Position numbers and translations under genes: made by a program. The notes under the pieces were generated by a model that was not told the DNA's origin, ran no database searches, and saw only the letters and a program-made list of their open reading frames with translations. This document shows positions 39,642 to 48,098 of a stretch of 64,000 bases of DNA, in pieces; position 1 is the first letter of the stretch, and every line of letters starts with the position of its first letter. The stretch comes from Oscillospiraceae bacterium (GTDB lineage Bacteria; Bacillota; Clostridia; Oscillospirales; Oscillospiraceae): the NCBI GenBank assembly GCA_910575815.1, contig CAJTFN010000015.1, positions 1-64,000 of the forward strand. Reading direction: 5' to 3'.

Positions 39642-40214
39642 ATGGCGACTTGGAAACATGAATTTATCAAAAAACAACACAACAAAGTGCGTTGCACTTA
39701 CTGCGGCATCGAGTTTGATACAACCGACAATCCTGAAATCATTGTCGCGTATGTGACAGGGAAGTGCCCCGAAGCCACCTTTAACCCGCGGCAGGCCGTC
39801 CGTCTCACGGCGTCCATCGCTGAGAATCGCCCCTGGATTCGGTATGAAGCGAACAACGCCAAGGACGACGCCTGCTATTACCGCGACTACATTGACAAAA
39901 ACGGCGACCTCTGCTACTGCGATGGCGAGATGTGCCTGATTCATCCCTGGCTGCACCCGGAGCAACATCCGGATGAGGTACTGATGTCCAACCCGGACAG
40001 CACAATTCCTTGTTTCATCATCCCGATGGAACAGTTTCTGGCCGATTTTGGCGAAGAAAACGGCAAGGAGGCGCTGGAGCTGCTATACGAGGACTATGAA
40101 CCGAAGCCTCCGCTGAAAGAGCGGGTTGCAGGCTGCTGGTACGTACCCGATTGGGATGGCCCGGGCAATTTCGACGTCAACTCTGTTCCCAAGAGCTACA
40201 AGGCCGCAGACTAA
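39642..40214 (+). CDS. uncharacterised protein with N-terminal Cys pair, 190 aa
   Basis: ATG 39642 after GGGAGGC. CTYCGIEF near residue 18 and later CYCDGEMC may bind metal. The rest is acidic with many aromatic residues. No family recognised. Confidence 0.7.
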   Translation: MATWKHEFIKKQHNKVRCTYCGIEFDTTDNPEIIVAYVTGKCPEATFNPRQAVRLTASIAENRPWIRYEANNAKDDACYYRDYIDKNGDLCYCDGEMCLIHPWLHPEQHPDEVLMSNPDSTIPCFIIPMEQFLADFGEENGKEALELLYEDYEPKPPLKERVAGCWYVPDWDGPGNFDVNSVPKSYKAAD

Positions 40215-40231
40215 AAACGAAGGAGGACTCT

Positions 40232-40537
40232 ATGCGTTTCAATACATGCCTGGAAAGAATCACCAACCTGTCTGGCTGGGATATTCGGTTCCACATTCTT
40301 GCGGAAGGCAGTGGAGGCCGTTGCTGGCCCGTGTCATTTTGCGATAATGCGGAGCGGATGCTGCGGGCGTGGCACTCCGATGGAGAGGATATGCGCATCC
40401 CGGAGAACGGGGACCACATTCATGGGCTTCTCTTTATCAACGAGATTGACGGAAGCGTCATGCCCGTCTGTGAGGCCGACCTGGAGAGCCTCAATTTTGG
40501 GGAGCTCATGCGGCATCTGCAGGAGAAGGAAAAATAA
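40232..40537 (+). CDS. uncharacterised protein, 101 aa
   Basis: ATG 40232 after AAGGAGGAC. MRFNTCLERITNLSGWDIRFHI...; acidic; ends in a helix. Same operon as 39642. No motif. Confidence 0.65.
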   Translation: MRFNTCLERITNLSGWDIRFHILAEGSGGRCWPVSFCDNAERMLRAWHSDGEDMRIPENGDHIHGLLFINEIDGSVMPVCEADLESLNFGELMRHLQEKEK

Positions 40538-40544
40538 TGTAAAG

Positions 40545-40577
40545 GACGGCTGGTTTTCCAGCCGTCCTTCTGTTATC
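40545..40577 (+). terminator. terminator hairpin
   Basis: GGACGGCTGG/CCAGCCGTCC, short loop, TTCTGTT. Confidence 0.75.
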
Positions 40578-40601
40578 AAAATTTTCCGGTCCGCATACCA
40601 T
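40573..40601 (+). promoter_or_regulatory. promoter of clamp-like gene
   Basis: Weak -35 TTATCA (40573-40578), 17 bp, GCA then TACCAT (40596-40601). Confidence 0.45.
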
Positions 40602-40647
40602 AAAGAAAATCCACGCGGAGAAATTATTTTGAAAAGGAGAAGCTTTC

Positions 40648-41583
40648 ATGAAACTCACATTTCGGGATTCTTTTATCAAGCATCTGCAGGCGAACCTGCT
40701 TGCAATCAGCGGCATGTTCCCCAGCAGCATATCTTTTGAACGGGACTCTGCCGAAGTCATCGTAGATGGGATGGAAAGGTCCACCAACAAGCGTGTCACG
40801 GCAAAAAGTCCCAACTGGCAGTTTGACCGCCTTGTCGCGCGGCTTGACCGGGACCTCACCGTCTCTTCCGGCCGGTTGGACAAAGAGTTTTTGGCCATCG
40901 TGCAGCGCTCCCGCATGGCCGCCTACAACGAGATTCGCGGAATCGACACCCCTCCTGACGGTGAGCGGCCTGCACAGGCTGTCATGCTGGGAAGGGATTT
41001 CACCCGGTTGATGGATGCTCTGAAGAACTTTGTCAATAAGCAGAATGAGCCCGCTCAGCCTTCCGCGAAACTGTTCCAGCTGGAGTTCGAGCGGGACGAA
41101 AGCGGGCGGGGCATCGTCAAAGCATACGCCTGCAATGGCTTCATGCTGGTGGAGAACGAGGCTCCTTGTGCCCTGGCAGGAGAGCCTTTTAAGGCATACA
41201 TCAGCATCCCCCGGTTAAAGCCCCAAAAGACAGACCGGGTGGAGATTTTCCTGGACGGCGGCTGCGCCCGCATCTCTTTTGGTGATGTGGAGTTCAAGAC
41301 CCGCCAGCCTAATAATCCCATGAACTTGAGAGAGACCAAGAAGAACGTTTCGTTCTCCGGGGAGTCGAAGACTATCTTCCTGAACCCGCAGTATCTCAAG
41401 ACGGTGGCCGCAGCCATGAGCTGCGCAGCTGATAGGGGAGAGCGGCTCGAAATCACCCTGCGCGGGATGACGGAGATGGTTTCCTTTAAGTGCGAGGGGA
41501 CCGAAGCCCTGCTCTGCCCCATGCGCCCGCCCAAGGAGTACCTGGATGTGCAGGCGAAGAAGGTAGAGACCAAGGCGGGCTGA
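40648..41583 (+). CDS. sliding-clamp-like (DnaN-type) protein, 311 aa
   Basis: The C-terminal third has the pattern of the last beta-clamp domain: IFLNPQYLKTVAAAM, ERLEITLRGMTEMVSF, EALLCPMRP (compare FN..YL..AL...V.L.......P......LVMPMR of DnaN). The middle (KLFQLEFERDESGRGIVKAYACNGFMLV) also fits repeated clamp domains. Shorter than bacterial DnaN (about 370 aa). Assignment is by pattern only. Confidence 0.5.
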   Translation: MKLTFRDSFIKHLQANLLAISGMFPSSISFERDSAEVIVDGMERSTNKRVTAKSPNWQFDRLVARLDRDLTVSSGRLDKEFLAIVQRSRMAAYNEIRGIDTPPDGERPAQAVMLGRDFTRLMDALKNFVNKQNEPAQPSAKLFQLEFERDESGRGIVKAYACNGFMLVENEAPCALAGEPFKAYISIPRLKPQKTDRVEIFLDGGCARISFGDVEFKTRQPNNPMNLRETKKNVSFSGESKTIFLNPQYLKTVAAAMSCAADRGERLEITLRGMTEMVSFKCEGTEALLCPMRPPKEYLDVQAKKVETKAG

Positions 41584-41586
41584 GCC

Positions 41587-42051
41587 ATGGGTAAAACCAC
41601 ACATATGTCGGCAAAGGAGTATCAGGAAATGCTCCGGCGGAAGAAGCCGTCCAAGTACCGTAATGAGAAGGTTTATGTGTACGAGGATGGGTTTCTGTCA
41701 GATTCTCCAAAACTCACCACGCATGGGAGAGTCATTGAAAAGTATGACAGCCGGAAAGAATACGACCGTAGCCGGGAGCTTCTGCTGCTAAAAAAGGCTG
41801 GGAAGATTTCCAATTTGAAGAGACAGGCGGAACTGGTCATCCAGGAGGCATTTACTACACCGGATGGAAAAAAGCACCGCCCAGTCACATACAAGGCAGA
41901 TTTCGCATATGAGAGAGACGGCGAAAAGATTATCGAGGACGTGAAGGGGGAGGATGAAAAAACCGGAAAGTACCAAATGACGGAAGCTTTCCGGCTGAAA
42001 TGGAAACTTCTCCAGGCCAAATATCCGGGCGTCAAGTTCGAGATATACTAA
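41587..42051 (+). CDS. DUF1064-type putative nuclease, 154 aa
   Basis: SKYRNEKVYV..., HGRVIEKYDSRKEYDRSRELLLL, then PVTYKADFAYERDGEKIIEDVKG: the E..E..D..(D/E)xK core of restriction-fold phage proteins of DUF1064. Possible junction- or branch-processing nuclease; not established. Starts 3 nt after the clamp-like gene, so co-translated. Confidence 0.75.
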   Translation: MGKTTHMSAKEYQEMLRRKKPSKYRNEKVYVYEDGFLSDSPKLTTHGRVIEKYDSRKEYDRSRELLLLKKAGKISNLKRQAELVIQEAFTTPDGKKHRPVTYKADFAYERDGEKIIEDVKGEDEKTGKYQMTEAFRLKWKLLQAKYPGVKFEIY

Positions 42052-42055
42052 CAAG

Positions 42056-42087
42056 AAACCGGAGCAGCATTTAGCTGCTCCGGTTTT
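42056..42087. terminator. bidirectional terminator
   Basis: AAACCGGAGCAGC/GCTGCTCCGGTTTT. Confidence 0.85.
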
Positions 42088-42089
42088 GC

Positions 42090-42305
42090 TTACGCAGACA
42101 TGCGCAAACACTTATCCAGATAGACCCGGACGCCCCTTGCCAGGAAGAAGGCCCTGCTGGAAGGGGTATACCGGATAATGGCATGGTGAAGCTTGTGTTG
42201 CTTCTCAGACCCGCTGTCAAAGTACCAGCTGACGGACTCGCAGTCCTCGTTGACCTTGACTACGTAGCCGCACAGCCCCAAAGAATACACTCCCCAGTTA
42301 CTCAT
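42090..42305 (-). CDS. small uncharacterised protein, 71 aa
   Basis: ATG 42305 seven nt after GAGGAGG, in an ATGA overlap with the previous gene. MSNWGVYSLGLCGYVVKVNEDCESVSWYF... short beta-rich protein. Confidence 0.7.
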   Translation of the reverse strand: MSNWGVYSLGLCGYVVKVNEDCESVSWYFDSGSEKQHKLHHAIIRYTPSSRAFFLARGVRVYLDKCLRMSA

Positions 42306-42994
42306 CACGCAGCCTCCTCACTGGAATTGTCAGAGTCCCCGGCCAGAAGCATCGCCAGCTCCCGGTCATGTCGGGCCCACTTGTCCTCGCGGTTCTCCCC
42401 TTTTCTCTTGTGCTTAGCCCACTGTTTGCGGGCCTTGGTCTGGTCCTTCCAGCTCTTGGACCGCCAATGGCAGTGGTGGCCATCGTAGTAACTCCACACG
42501 TCATCCGTCCCATTGAAAGGAAACCGCACATCAGAGCAGTCCCGAATGGGGAGGGGAAGGGCCTCATCGAGCAGCTCGGACTCATCCAAAACGTTCATGG
42601 AGGCCCGGTAGGTGCCCCGCCACATAGAGGGACCAGAGATGCGGTGATAATTGCTCTTGAACCCGCAGGGCCAGTAGCAAGGCGGATAGGTCGGAGTCCA
42701 TTCCCAAACAGATTTGGGCCAGGTGCGAATATCGACGGACCGCCCGTCCTCATCCAGCACCTGGTACCGGCGGAGATAGATGACTTTCTTATAGGTGGGG
42801 ATAACATAGCTCCTTCCGTTCTCCTGGATATGCAGCCAGCTGCCATCCTTCTCCATCGCGGTGTGAGTGTCCTTTCCCGTGACATTGAGCTGGAAGAAGT
42901 CCCGGCCAACTTTACGGTGCCACCAGTAGGCGATGTCAGTCATGGAGCCGGCCTTGGCACAGGTATCGTTATACAAGTCGTTGACAAAATACAT
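42305..42994 (-). CDS. uncharacterised protein, 229 aa
   Basis: ATG 42994 seven nt after AGGAGG. YQVLDEDGRSVDIRTWP and YHRISGPSMWRGT are shared with 47281-47994 (YMVLDEDGRVVDVRDWL...), so the two are diverged paralogues of one family. The C-terminus is strongly basic (KSWKDQTKARKQWAKHKRKG), suggesting nucleic-acid contact. Function unknown. Confidence 0.75.
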   Translation of the reverse strand: MYFVNDLYNDTCAKAGSMTDIAYWWHRKVGRDFFQLNVTGKDTHTAMEKDGSWLHIQENGRSYVIPTYKKVIYLRRYQVLDEDGRSVDIRTWPKSVWEWTPTYPPCYWPCGFKSNYHRISGPSMWRGTYRASMNVLDESELLDEALPLPIRDCSDVRFPFNGTDDVWSYYDGHHCHWRSKSWKDQTKARKQWAKHKRKGENREDKWARHDRELAMLLAGDSDNSSEEAA

Positions 42995-43023
42995 ATGCAT
43001 TCCTCCTGAGTGATATTGCTTGT

Positions 43024-43052
43024 ATAGTATGCCAAACATTAGAAGGTTATTC
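43024..43052 (-). promoter_or_regulatory. promoter of 42994-42090 operon
   Basis: GAATAA (43052-43047), 17 bp, GCA then TACTAT (43029-43024). Confidence 0.55.
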
Positions 43053-43060
43053 CGGCCTTG

Positions 43061-43117
43061 GGTTTGGCAGAAGGAGAGCGGGATGAGGTTTGCCAGACTG
43101 CGTTATGCCCGACAAAG
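43061..43117 (-). repeat. bipartite 57-bp repeat, copy 11
   Basis: Minus-strand CTTTGTCGGGC (from 43117) and TCCTTCTGCCAAACC (to 43061), 8 bp from the -35 box. Confidence 0.7.
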
Positions 43118-43136
43118 CTCGGGCAGGCCAACGGTT

Positions 43137-43197
43137 CTGCGTCGGGCCTCAAGCAAGCTCAACGAAACGCAAACAGCCATTCTCTTCCTGTTAAACC
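43137..43197 (+). repeat. bipartite 57-bp repeat, copy 12
   Basis: CTGCGTCGGGC (from 43137) and CTTCCTGTTAAACC (ending 43197); head-to-head with copy 11, directly before the promoter at 43199. Confidence 0.7.
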
Positions 43198-43198
43198 A

Positions 43199-43227
43199 AA
43201 ATCGGAAAATCCTCACTTGCATAATAT
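43199..43227 (+). promoter_or_regulatory. promoter of 43272-44195
   Basis: AAATCG (43199-43204), 17 bp, TGCA then TAATAT (43222-43227). Confidence 0.5.
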
Positions 43228-43271
43228 GTACCAACACCCATATAGGAGAACATTTCGGAAGGAGAATTTTC

Positions 43272-44195
43272 ATGAGTTATACCATTCTGTACAATACCAT
43301 GTTCCTGCGGTCTGGTGAGGGCATTACCCCCTGTGTTTTATCTGGCAGCAACAACTGTTATGACGCATCGAACCGGAGGCGGGACCGCAGCTGGTCTGTC
43401 TTTCTCAACAAGCCCGGCACCACTGAAAAAGAGATGCTTGCGGCTGTTGAACCCTGGCTGGGCGGATATCAGGAGCATTGGATGCGCGGTGGTAAGTGGG
43501 TCGATGACGCCGGTCTCCTTCGCTGGGTCAAAAGCAATGCCCACAATGCTTATCTGCTGGAGGACGTGCTGACAGAAAACCATCTTCGCAGCGTCAATTG
43601 CTGCGTCAGTGTCTGGGGCACTGGATATTCTTACCGGAGAGAGGCGGAGGCTATTTGCTCTACGACCCAGGAGCTGGACAATTGGATTCGCCTGTCCCGG
43701 AAGGTCATCGTGGACCGGAAAGCTGCGGGCGAGCAGGCGTTCCCAGCAATCATTTTCCCCCGCGAGAACATCCGCCGGCCCCAAAAGTTCATGCTGCCGG
43801 ATGCCCCCAAGGTCCTGCTCAAACACGGGAATTCTTATTTGAGGAGTTACCAGGCGGATGGCGTTTCCTGGTCCCGCTCCATCAAGGACGCCCAGGTATT
43901 CACCCGCGAGGAGGCGGATGCCATCATGGATACCTGCTCCATCTTCAGCAGCATTCGAAACGCCAGGGTTATCGACGCCGCCCGGAAAGAACTGCCTTAC
44001 AACGCCGTCATTCACATCAAAAGCGGGCGCAATGCCGGGGCATACCTTGTCCGGCGAGTTCGCGGCCGCATTCGGCTGGCAAACAATATTCGGAGCGCGT
44101 ACCACTACGCGGACGAGAAAACCGCCATTGCCGCCATGAAGAAAATCCAGCCGTCATATCCCTTTTGCGAGCTGGAAGTTCTTTTTGACAACTAA
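43272..44195 (+). CDS. uncharacterised protein, 307 aa
   Basis: ATG 43272 after GAAGGAGAA. MSYTILYNTMFLRSGEGITPCVLSG..., WSVFLNKPGTTEKEM, a basic C-terminus. No catalytic motif seen. Single-gene transcription unit. The opposite-strand frame lacks a ribosome site. Confidence 0.75.
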   Translation: MSYTILYNTMFLRSGEGITPCVLSGSNNCYDASNRRRDRSWSVFLNKPGTTEKEMLAAVEPWLGGYQEHWMRGGKWVDDAGLLRWVKSNAHNAYLLEDVLTENHLRSVNCCVSVWGTGYSYRREAEAICSTTQELDNWIRLSRKVIVDRKAAGEQAFPAIIFPRENIRRPQKFMLPDAPKVLLKHGNSYLRSYQADGVSWSRSIKDAQVFTREEADAIMDTCSIFSSIRNARVIDAARKELPYNAVIHIKSGRNAGAYLVRRVRGRIRLANNIRSAYHYADEKTAIAAMKKIQPSYPFCELEVLFDN

Positions 44196-44244
44196 ATTTT
44201 TTTCAGTTGCACTTTTCCATACACGTTTTCCCGCATGGGACCCG

Positions 44245-44273
44245 TAATTAAAACCCACCTTTTCGCATAGAAT
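44245..44273 (+). promoter_or_regulatory. promoter of 44305-45218 operon
   Basis: TAATTA (44245-44250), 17 bp, GCA then TAGAAT (44268-44273). Confidence 0.55.
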
Positions 44274-44304
44274 ATTGCAACTTACCAAGGGAGGTCGATT
44301 GCGG

Positions 44305-44580
44305 ATGAAGAAAGCGAAGGCGGTCTGCGTGAATGGAAACTGGGGCATTGAGTTCGACAGTGAGGGAAACAGGGCTACTGAGGAGCGGTTCATGAAAGCG
44401 TGCCGCACGTATCTGCGGAAGCGGATGTTCCCCACGGCCCAATGGTGTCTCGGCGGCCCAGATAAAGAGGGTAATGTTTTACGGGTTATCTGCCATGGAC
44501 CCAGTGCCAAAAGGGATGCCCGGGACGCAGCGGTTATTTTGTCGGCCGCAACCCATATGGATATCAAGAAGGGAGCTTAA
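44305..44580 (+). CDS. small basic protein, 91 aa
   Basis: ATG 44305 after GGGAGG (10 nt; a TTG at 44299 is an alternative). MKKAKAVCVNGNWGIEFDSEG... basic alpha/beta. First gene of a three-gene operon. Confidence 0.65.
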   Translation: MKKAKAVCVNGNWGIEFDSEGNRATEERFMKACRTYLRKRMFPTAQWCLGGPDKEGNVLRVICHGPSAKRDARDAAVILSAATHMDIKKGA

Positions 44581-44581
44581 T

Positions 44582-44884
44582 GTGGACAAGAAGAATCAGG
44601 AAAAATTCAAGAAAATCCGCAAAATGGTTGCGGACTATATCACGAAATACCTCAAAGAGGACTGCGGCCACAAGTCTTATGAGGGAACTTGGGAGTTCCT
44701 GGCGAGCTACCCCAGCTACTTCGAGGATGAGACTGCTACGGCGGCCCCGGATTCCTATCAGGTCACGCTTCACTGCTATGTCCTGGGGCCTGGCCGGCAT
44801 TACGATTGGAAGGGCAGCTCCCTGGAGAAGGTTCTGGAGGACTGTGAGCGGGATATCCGCAGGTGGATTCGTGCGGAGGACTGA
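44582..44884 (+). CDS. uncharacterised charged protein, 100 aa
   Basis: GTG 44582 one base after the previous stop. MDKKNQEKFKKIRKMVADYITKYLKED... Lys-rich helix then alpha/beta. Coupled to the previous gene. Confidence 0.65.
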   Translation: MDKKNQEKFKKIRKMVADYITKYLKEDCGHKSYEGTWEFLASYPSYFEDETATAAPDSYQVTLHCYVLGPGRHYDWKGSSLEKVLEDCERDIRRWIRAED

Positions 44885-44888
44885 GGGT

Positions 44889-45218
44889 ATGGAGCTGTTT
44901 CATCTAACTACCCGGCACCTCATTTCCAAAATTCTACAGGAGGGACTCCTCCCCGAACTGGGTAAGCGGTCTAGCCAGTGCGAGGAAGAGGAAGCCATCT
45001 TTCTCTTCACCAGCATGGAAGCCGTGGAGGATGCCGTGCTTAACTGGTTTGGGGATGAAGTGGGCGAAGAAGTTCCCTTGGGAGTCCTGAAGGTCACACT
45101 TCCGGATTCCTGGGAGGAAAACATATTCGTCGACCCCAATGTAGGGTATGAGGCTGTCTGCAAGGCCCCCATTCCGCCAGAGTTCATTCAGGAATATTAT
45201 ACAGAAATCGATTTTTGA
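44889..45218 (+). CDS. possible ADP-ribosyltransferase-fold protein, 109 aa
   Basis: ATG 44889. The opening ELFHLTTRHLISKILQEGLLPELG and then EAIFLFTSMEAVEDAV follow the H-x-T, GL.P, (I/Y)-(F/Y)-L-(F/T) pattern of KptA/DarT-like ADP-ribosyltransferase folds. Short (109 aa), so perhaps a minimal or inactive version. Fold assignment is by eye only. Confidence 0.4.
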   Translation: MELFHLTTRHLISKILQEGLLPELGKRSSQCEEEEAIFLFTSMEAVEDAVLNWFGDEVGEEVPLGVLKVTLPDSWEENIFVDPNVGYEAVCKAPIPPEFIQEYYTEIDF

Positions 45219-45222
45219 GCAA

Positions 45223-45256
45223 GAAACCCGGTCTGCCTCTCGGTGAGCCGGGTTGC
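45223..45256 (+). terminator. terminator hairpin
   Basis: AACCCGGTCTGCC..GAGCCGGGTT stem. Confidence 0.6.
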
Positions 45257-45330
45257 GCTATTGGATTCCTCTTGTTCACTCATGATGTCCTAATATCTTT
45301 TTGGGAAGGATTTTGCTGTGGAGTTTACAC

Positions 45331-45374
45331 CAAAAACAAATGCCCCGGCCGTTGGCCAGGGCATTTGTTTTATT
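45331..45374. terminator. strong bidirectional terminator
   Basis: AAACAAATGCCCCGG/CCAGGGCATTTGTTTT around the 3' end of the SprT-like gene. Confidence 0.85.
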
Positions 45375-45984
45375 TGTGAAAGAACTGTTCGGTCATTTGG
45401 ACAAGACAATCACCGCAAATGATATTGACCGTTTTTGTTGCCCTTACAGATTGCCCGCAACACGGGCAAGACACCTTCCGGGTACTCGTTGGACGGGCAA
45501 GATTGGCGTTTTCGTTCTGGCACAAAACAAAATCGTCCCAGCCGTTTGCCACGATAGTGTTAGTTACCCTTTCTGCCGGCGTTGTGACGCCCCAACCAAT
45601 TCGCGGGTCATACTCAACATCCAAGCCATGTACTCTTGCCGTATCCCGAAACCGCTTATTGTGATATGCCATGCCGCGGCTTGTGTCTTTGATGTGAATC
45701 TGAGAATTGTGTTGATGGACCATGGCATGCAGGAGTGTTGCAACCACGTTTTCGATAGGCTGCGATAGAAGGTTTGCCGAAATCCTGAACTCCGGTTTTG
45801 TTTCACCATTGAGCCGCACCCAGGTGTCCTCCTGGGTGATGTAGGAGAGCGGCTTGATTGATGCGCAGACGGAGACAACAGGCTCAACGACCTCGCCGCC
45901 AAAATACTCCTCGTTAAGGGTGTGGAACATGATTTCGAGCCGGCGAACTGTCTTGCTTGCATCAGTTGTTTCTTTCGCTGGCAT
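45370..45984 (-). CDS. SprT-like protein with mutated protease motif, 204 aa
   Basis: ATG 45984 after GAGGGGTG. LEIMFHTLNEEYFGG, the metal-site region LLHAMVHQHN and a C-terminal zinc ribbon (CPCCGQ...CGDC) define SprT/SPRTN-like proteins. The expected HExxH is HAMVH: codon GCC (Ala) replaces the catalytic Glu, confirmed in the DNA. It is thus probably a catalytically dead DNA- or protein-binding form. Confidence 0.82.
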   Translation of the reverse strand: MPAKETTDASKTVRRLEIMFHTLNEEYFGGEVVEPVVSVCASIKPLSYITQEDTWVRLNGETKPEFRISANLLSQPIENVVATLLHAMVHQHNSQIHIKDTSRGMAYHNKRFRDTARVHGLDVEYDPRIGWGVTTPAERVTNTIVANGWDDFVLCQNENANLARPTSTRKVSCPCCGQSVRATKTVNIICGDCLVQMTEQFFHK

Positions 45985-45989
45985 GATAT

Positions 45990-47120
45990 TCACCCCTCTG
46001 CGGGGATGTTTGGCGTCTTGGGCCGGCTATGCGACTTTCCAATAACGTAGCAACCGCACCCGATAGCGAGCCCGCCGCAGCAGACAGCAATCACCATAGG
46101 AGTCCGGGGCTTCTTGTTGACGTTCTTATAATCCACCACAACGGACGCTCCTGCCCCTTTGTTGCTGAGCCGGATTACTTCGTTCTTCGGAACAACCTTT
46201 TCTTCATCGTCCTTATCTTTCGGCTCCGTCTCGTTCATCACCATCTTGAGCTTCCCGGAGTTATCCCTTTCGAGGTCGAGAGAAAGCACAATGGGAGCCG
46301 TGGTGGCGTTATAGTAGTCCACCGGAGCTTCCTCCTCCGCGAGATAATACGTCCCAGCCCGGAGGCCTTTCATAGTTAGAGTACCGGAGGTATCCGCCTT
46401 CATAACCTGGGTAGTACCGTCCGTTCCGTCGGAGCAGACCGTGTAAGAGCGGAAGTCCTCCTTGAAAGAGACAGGATTTTTCAATTCCTTATCCCGATAC
46501 AAAACGAAGGACGCGCCTTCCACATGCTGCCCGTTGTAGGTGATGATGCCCTGGTCCTGCATGGGTGTCTCCTCTTCATGCAGATGTGTGTCAACCGTCT
46601 GGATGGTCGCAGAGAGAGAGTAGACAGCAGGGCTTTCGCTGGTCGTCAGGGTTTTACCTTCAGCATCGGAGACGATTACCTTGCCGGACATCCCAACCAG
46701 GCCGGTGCTCAGGACGTCGGATGCAGAAACAACATAAGTAAAGAACCCCGTGCCGCCGCCAGCGGGCATGTCGGAAATATCGTAGAAGAACCCGTCCGTA
46801 CTGGTGTATCCAAGGTTCTGGGTGTAGACGACTTCCTCTTTCTCATTCATGACATACAGTGTTCCTCCGCTGACAAAGTTCATTGAGGAATGGGGCTGGA
46901 TGCTGATGAGGGCCGCCGTGTCAGGCAGCTCCAGGGAAGCGCTGTACTGGATGGGGTCGCCGGGGGAAACCGTATACTCGCCGGAGGAGGTCTGGCTGCC
47001 TGCGGGCGCCGCCGCAATCACTTGGTCCTCTGCGTAATCCGGGGTAATCGCCGCCACGGGTGAGCAGAGAAAGAAAAGGGAGAGAAGAGAGGAAATGATT
47101 GAGATAATTACCTTTTTCAT
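45990..47120 (-). CDS. secreted Cna-B/SpaA-type surface protein with C-terminal anchor, 376 aa
   Basis: ATG 47120 after AAAGGAGC. Signal peptide MKKVIISIISSLLSLFF then VAA/IT cleavage region; an adhesin-like N-terminal domain (SGEYTVSPGDPIQYSASLELPDT split over residues 45-65); a Cna-B domain (about 205-300, GASFVLYRDKE..., GTYYLAEEEAP); a final TM helix (VIAVCCGGLAIGCGCYV) and a basic tail. No LPXTG. Pilin- or adhesin-like, cell-surface. Confidence 0.85.
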   Translation of the reverse strand: MKKVIISIISSLLSLFFLCSPVAAITPDYAEDQVIAAAPAGSQTSSGEYTVSPGDPIQYSASLELPDTAALISIQPHSSMNFVSGGTLYVMNEKEEVVYTQNLGYTSTDGFFYDISDMPAGGGTGFFTYVVSASDVLSTGLVGMSGKVIVSDAEGKTLTTSESPAVYSLSATIQTVDTHLHEEETPMQDQGIITYNGQHVEGASFVLYRDKELKNPVSFKEDFRSYTVCSDGTDGTTQVMKADTSGTLTMKGLRAGTYYLAEEEAPVDYYNATTAPIVLSLDLERDNSGKLKMVMNETEPKDKDDEEKVVPKNEVIRLSNKGAGASVVVDYKNVNKKPRTPMVIAVCCGGLAIGCGCYVIGKSHSRPKTPNIPAEG

Positions 47121-47201
47121 TGTAAAAATGCTCCTTTCGGTACTGATGACAGTGTTGTCAGGTGATATTTCCAGGTGGTTTGAGAGCCACATCGATGGGT
47201 T

Positions 47202-47230
47202 ATTATATGCAAGGGGGCTGGAAACAATCA
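47202..47230 (-). promoter_or_regulatory. promoter of surface-protein/SprT-like operon
   Basis: TGATTG (47230-47225), 17 bp, TGCA then TATAAT (47207-47202). Confidence 0.6.
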
Positions 47231-47242
47231 CGGGAAAGAAAT

Positions 47243-47272
47243 ATCCCCGCCCGATTGGGCAGGGATATTTCT
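47243..47272 (-). terminator. terminator of 47281-47994
   Basis: ATATCCCTGCCC/GGGCGGGGATAT hairpin on the minus strand. Confidence 0.7.
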
Positions 47273-47280
47273 GTGTGGAC

Positions 47281-47994
47281 TTAAGCGCCAATCAACTCTT
47301 CGCTGAGAGCGGCGAAGTCCAGAGGGGAGGACACCTTGGCGGGCATGTGGCCCGTTGTGGCACGTTGCCAGTTCCGGGTGCGGCCCGGGTTATCCTTCCA
47401 GGACCGAGAAACACCACGAATGCGCTTGCCCGTCATGGCGCTGCCACGGGGCTTGCGGGTGAGACGGGAGGGGACATTCCCCACCAGCTCGTGCCAATCC
47501 TCATCCGGCTGGAGAGGCGTGGACAGAGCCTGCCGGAAGCCAGCAGTCTTTCGATAAACGGTCTTATCCAGCTTGACCTTCCCCAGGGCGGCAGCGGGCT
47601 CGGGAACTCCACAACGAAGCATCCGCCGGCAGTCATACAGCCAGTCGCGGACATCGACCACCCGGCCATCCTCATCCAGCACCATGTACTGACGGGGAAC
47701 CTGGCCAGGCGGGAAGCAGCCCAGGGGCTTGGTTTGAATCACGGTGTACCGCATAGCGGTCAGGGACCGCTTGTCGTTGGTGTTCATGGCCAGGCGGTCG
47801 AAAACCGTGGGCACATACTCGTCCGGGGAGTATCCCTGGGTATCGTTCCCCTGAATCTTGTCCACGCGATTCGGGGTGAACCGGGTGCGCCAGGCATCCT
47901 TGCGGACCATCCAGGCAATCAGCTCTTCCTTCGGGACGTTGGCGAGAACGGTGGCGGCGGGCACCTTGGAGATATCTCTCAGCGTGTACAGCAT
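47281..47994 (-). CDS. uncharacterised basic protein, 237 aa, paralogue of 42305-42994
   Basis: ATG 47994 after GGGAGGAATG. RQYMVLDEDGRVVDVRDWL is the shared family block. The C-terminus GKRIRGVSRSWKDNPGRTRNWQRA is strongly basic. Function unknown; element-specific family. Confidence 0.75.
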   Translation of the reverse strand: MLYTLRDISKVPAATVLANVPKEELIAWMVRKDAWRTRFTPNRVDKIQGNDTQGYSPDEYVPTVFDRLAMNTNDKRSLTAMRYTVIQTKPLGCFPPGQVPRQYMVLDEDGRVVDVRDWLYDCRRMLRCGVPEPAAALGKVKLDKTVYRKTAGFRQALSTPLQPDEDWHELVGNVPSRLTRKPRGSAMTGKRIRGVSRSWKDNPGRTRNWQRATTGHMPAKVSSPLDFAALSEELIGA

Positions 47995-48036
47995 AAATCA
48001 TTCCTCCCAAAAATATTTCCAAAGAACATTTGCTTT

Positions 48037-48065
48037 GTTATATGCAAGATGCTCCATTACAATCA
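48037..48065 (-). promoter_or_regulatory. promoter of 47281-47994
   Basis: TGATTG (48065-48060), 17 bp, TGCA then TATAAC (48042-48037). Confidence 0.6.
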
Positions 48066-48069
48066 CAGC

Positions 48070-48096
48070 GGCCCTCCCAGAAGGGGAGGGCCGCAT
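48070..48096 (-). terminator. terminator of HD-domain operon
   Basis: GCGGCCCTCCC/GGGAGGGCCGC. Confidence 0.75.
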
Positions 48097-48098
48097 GG

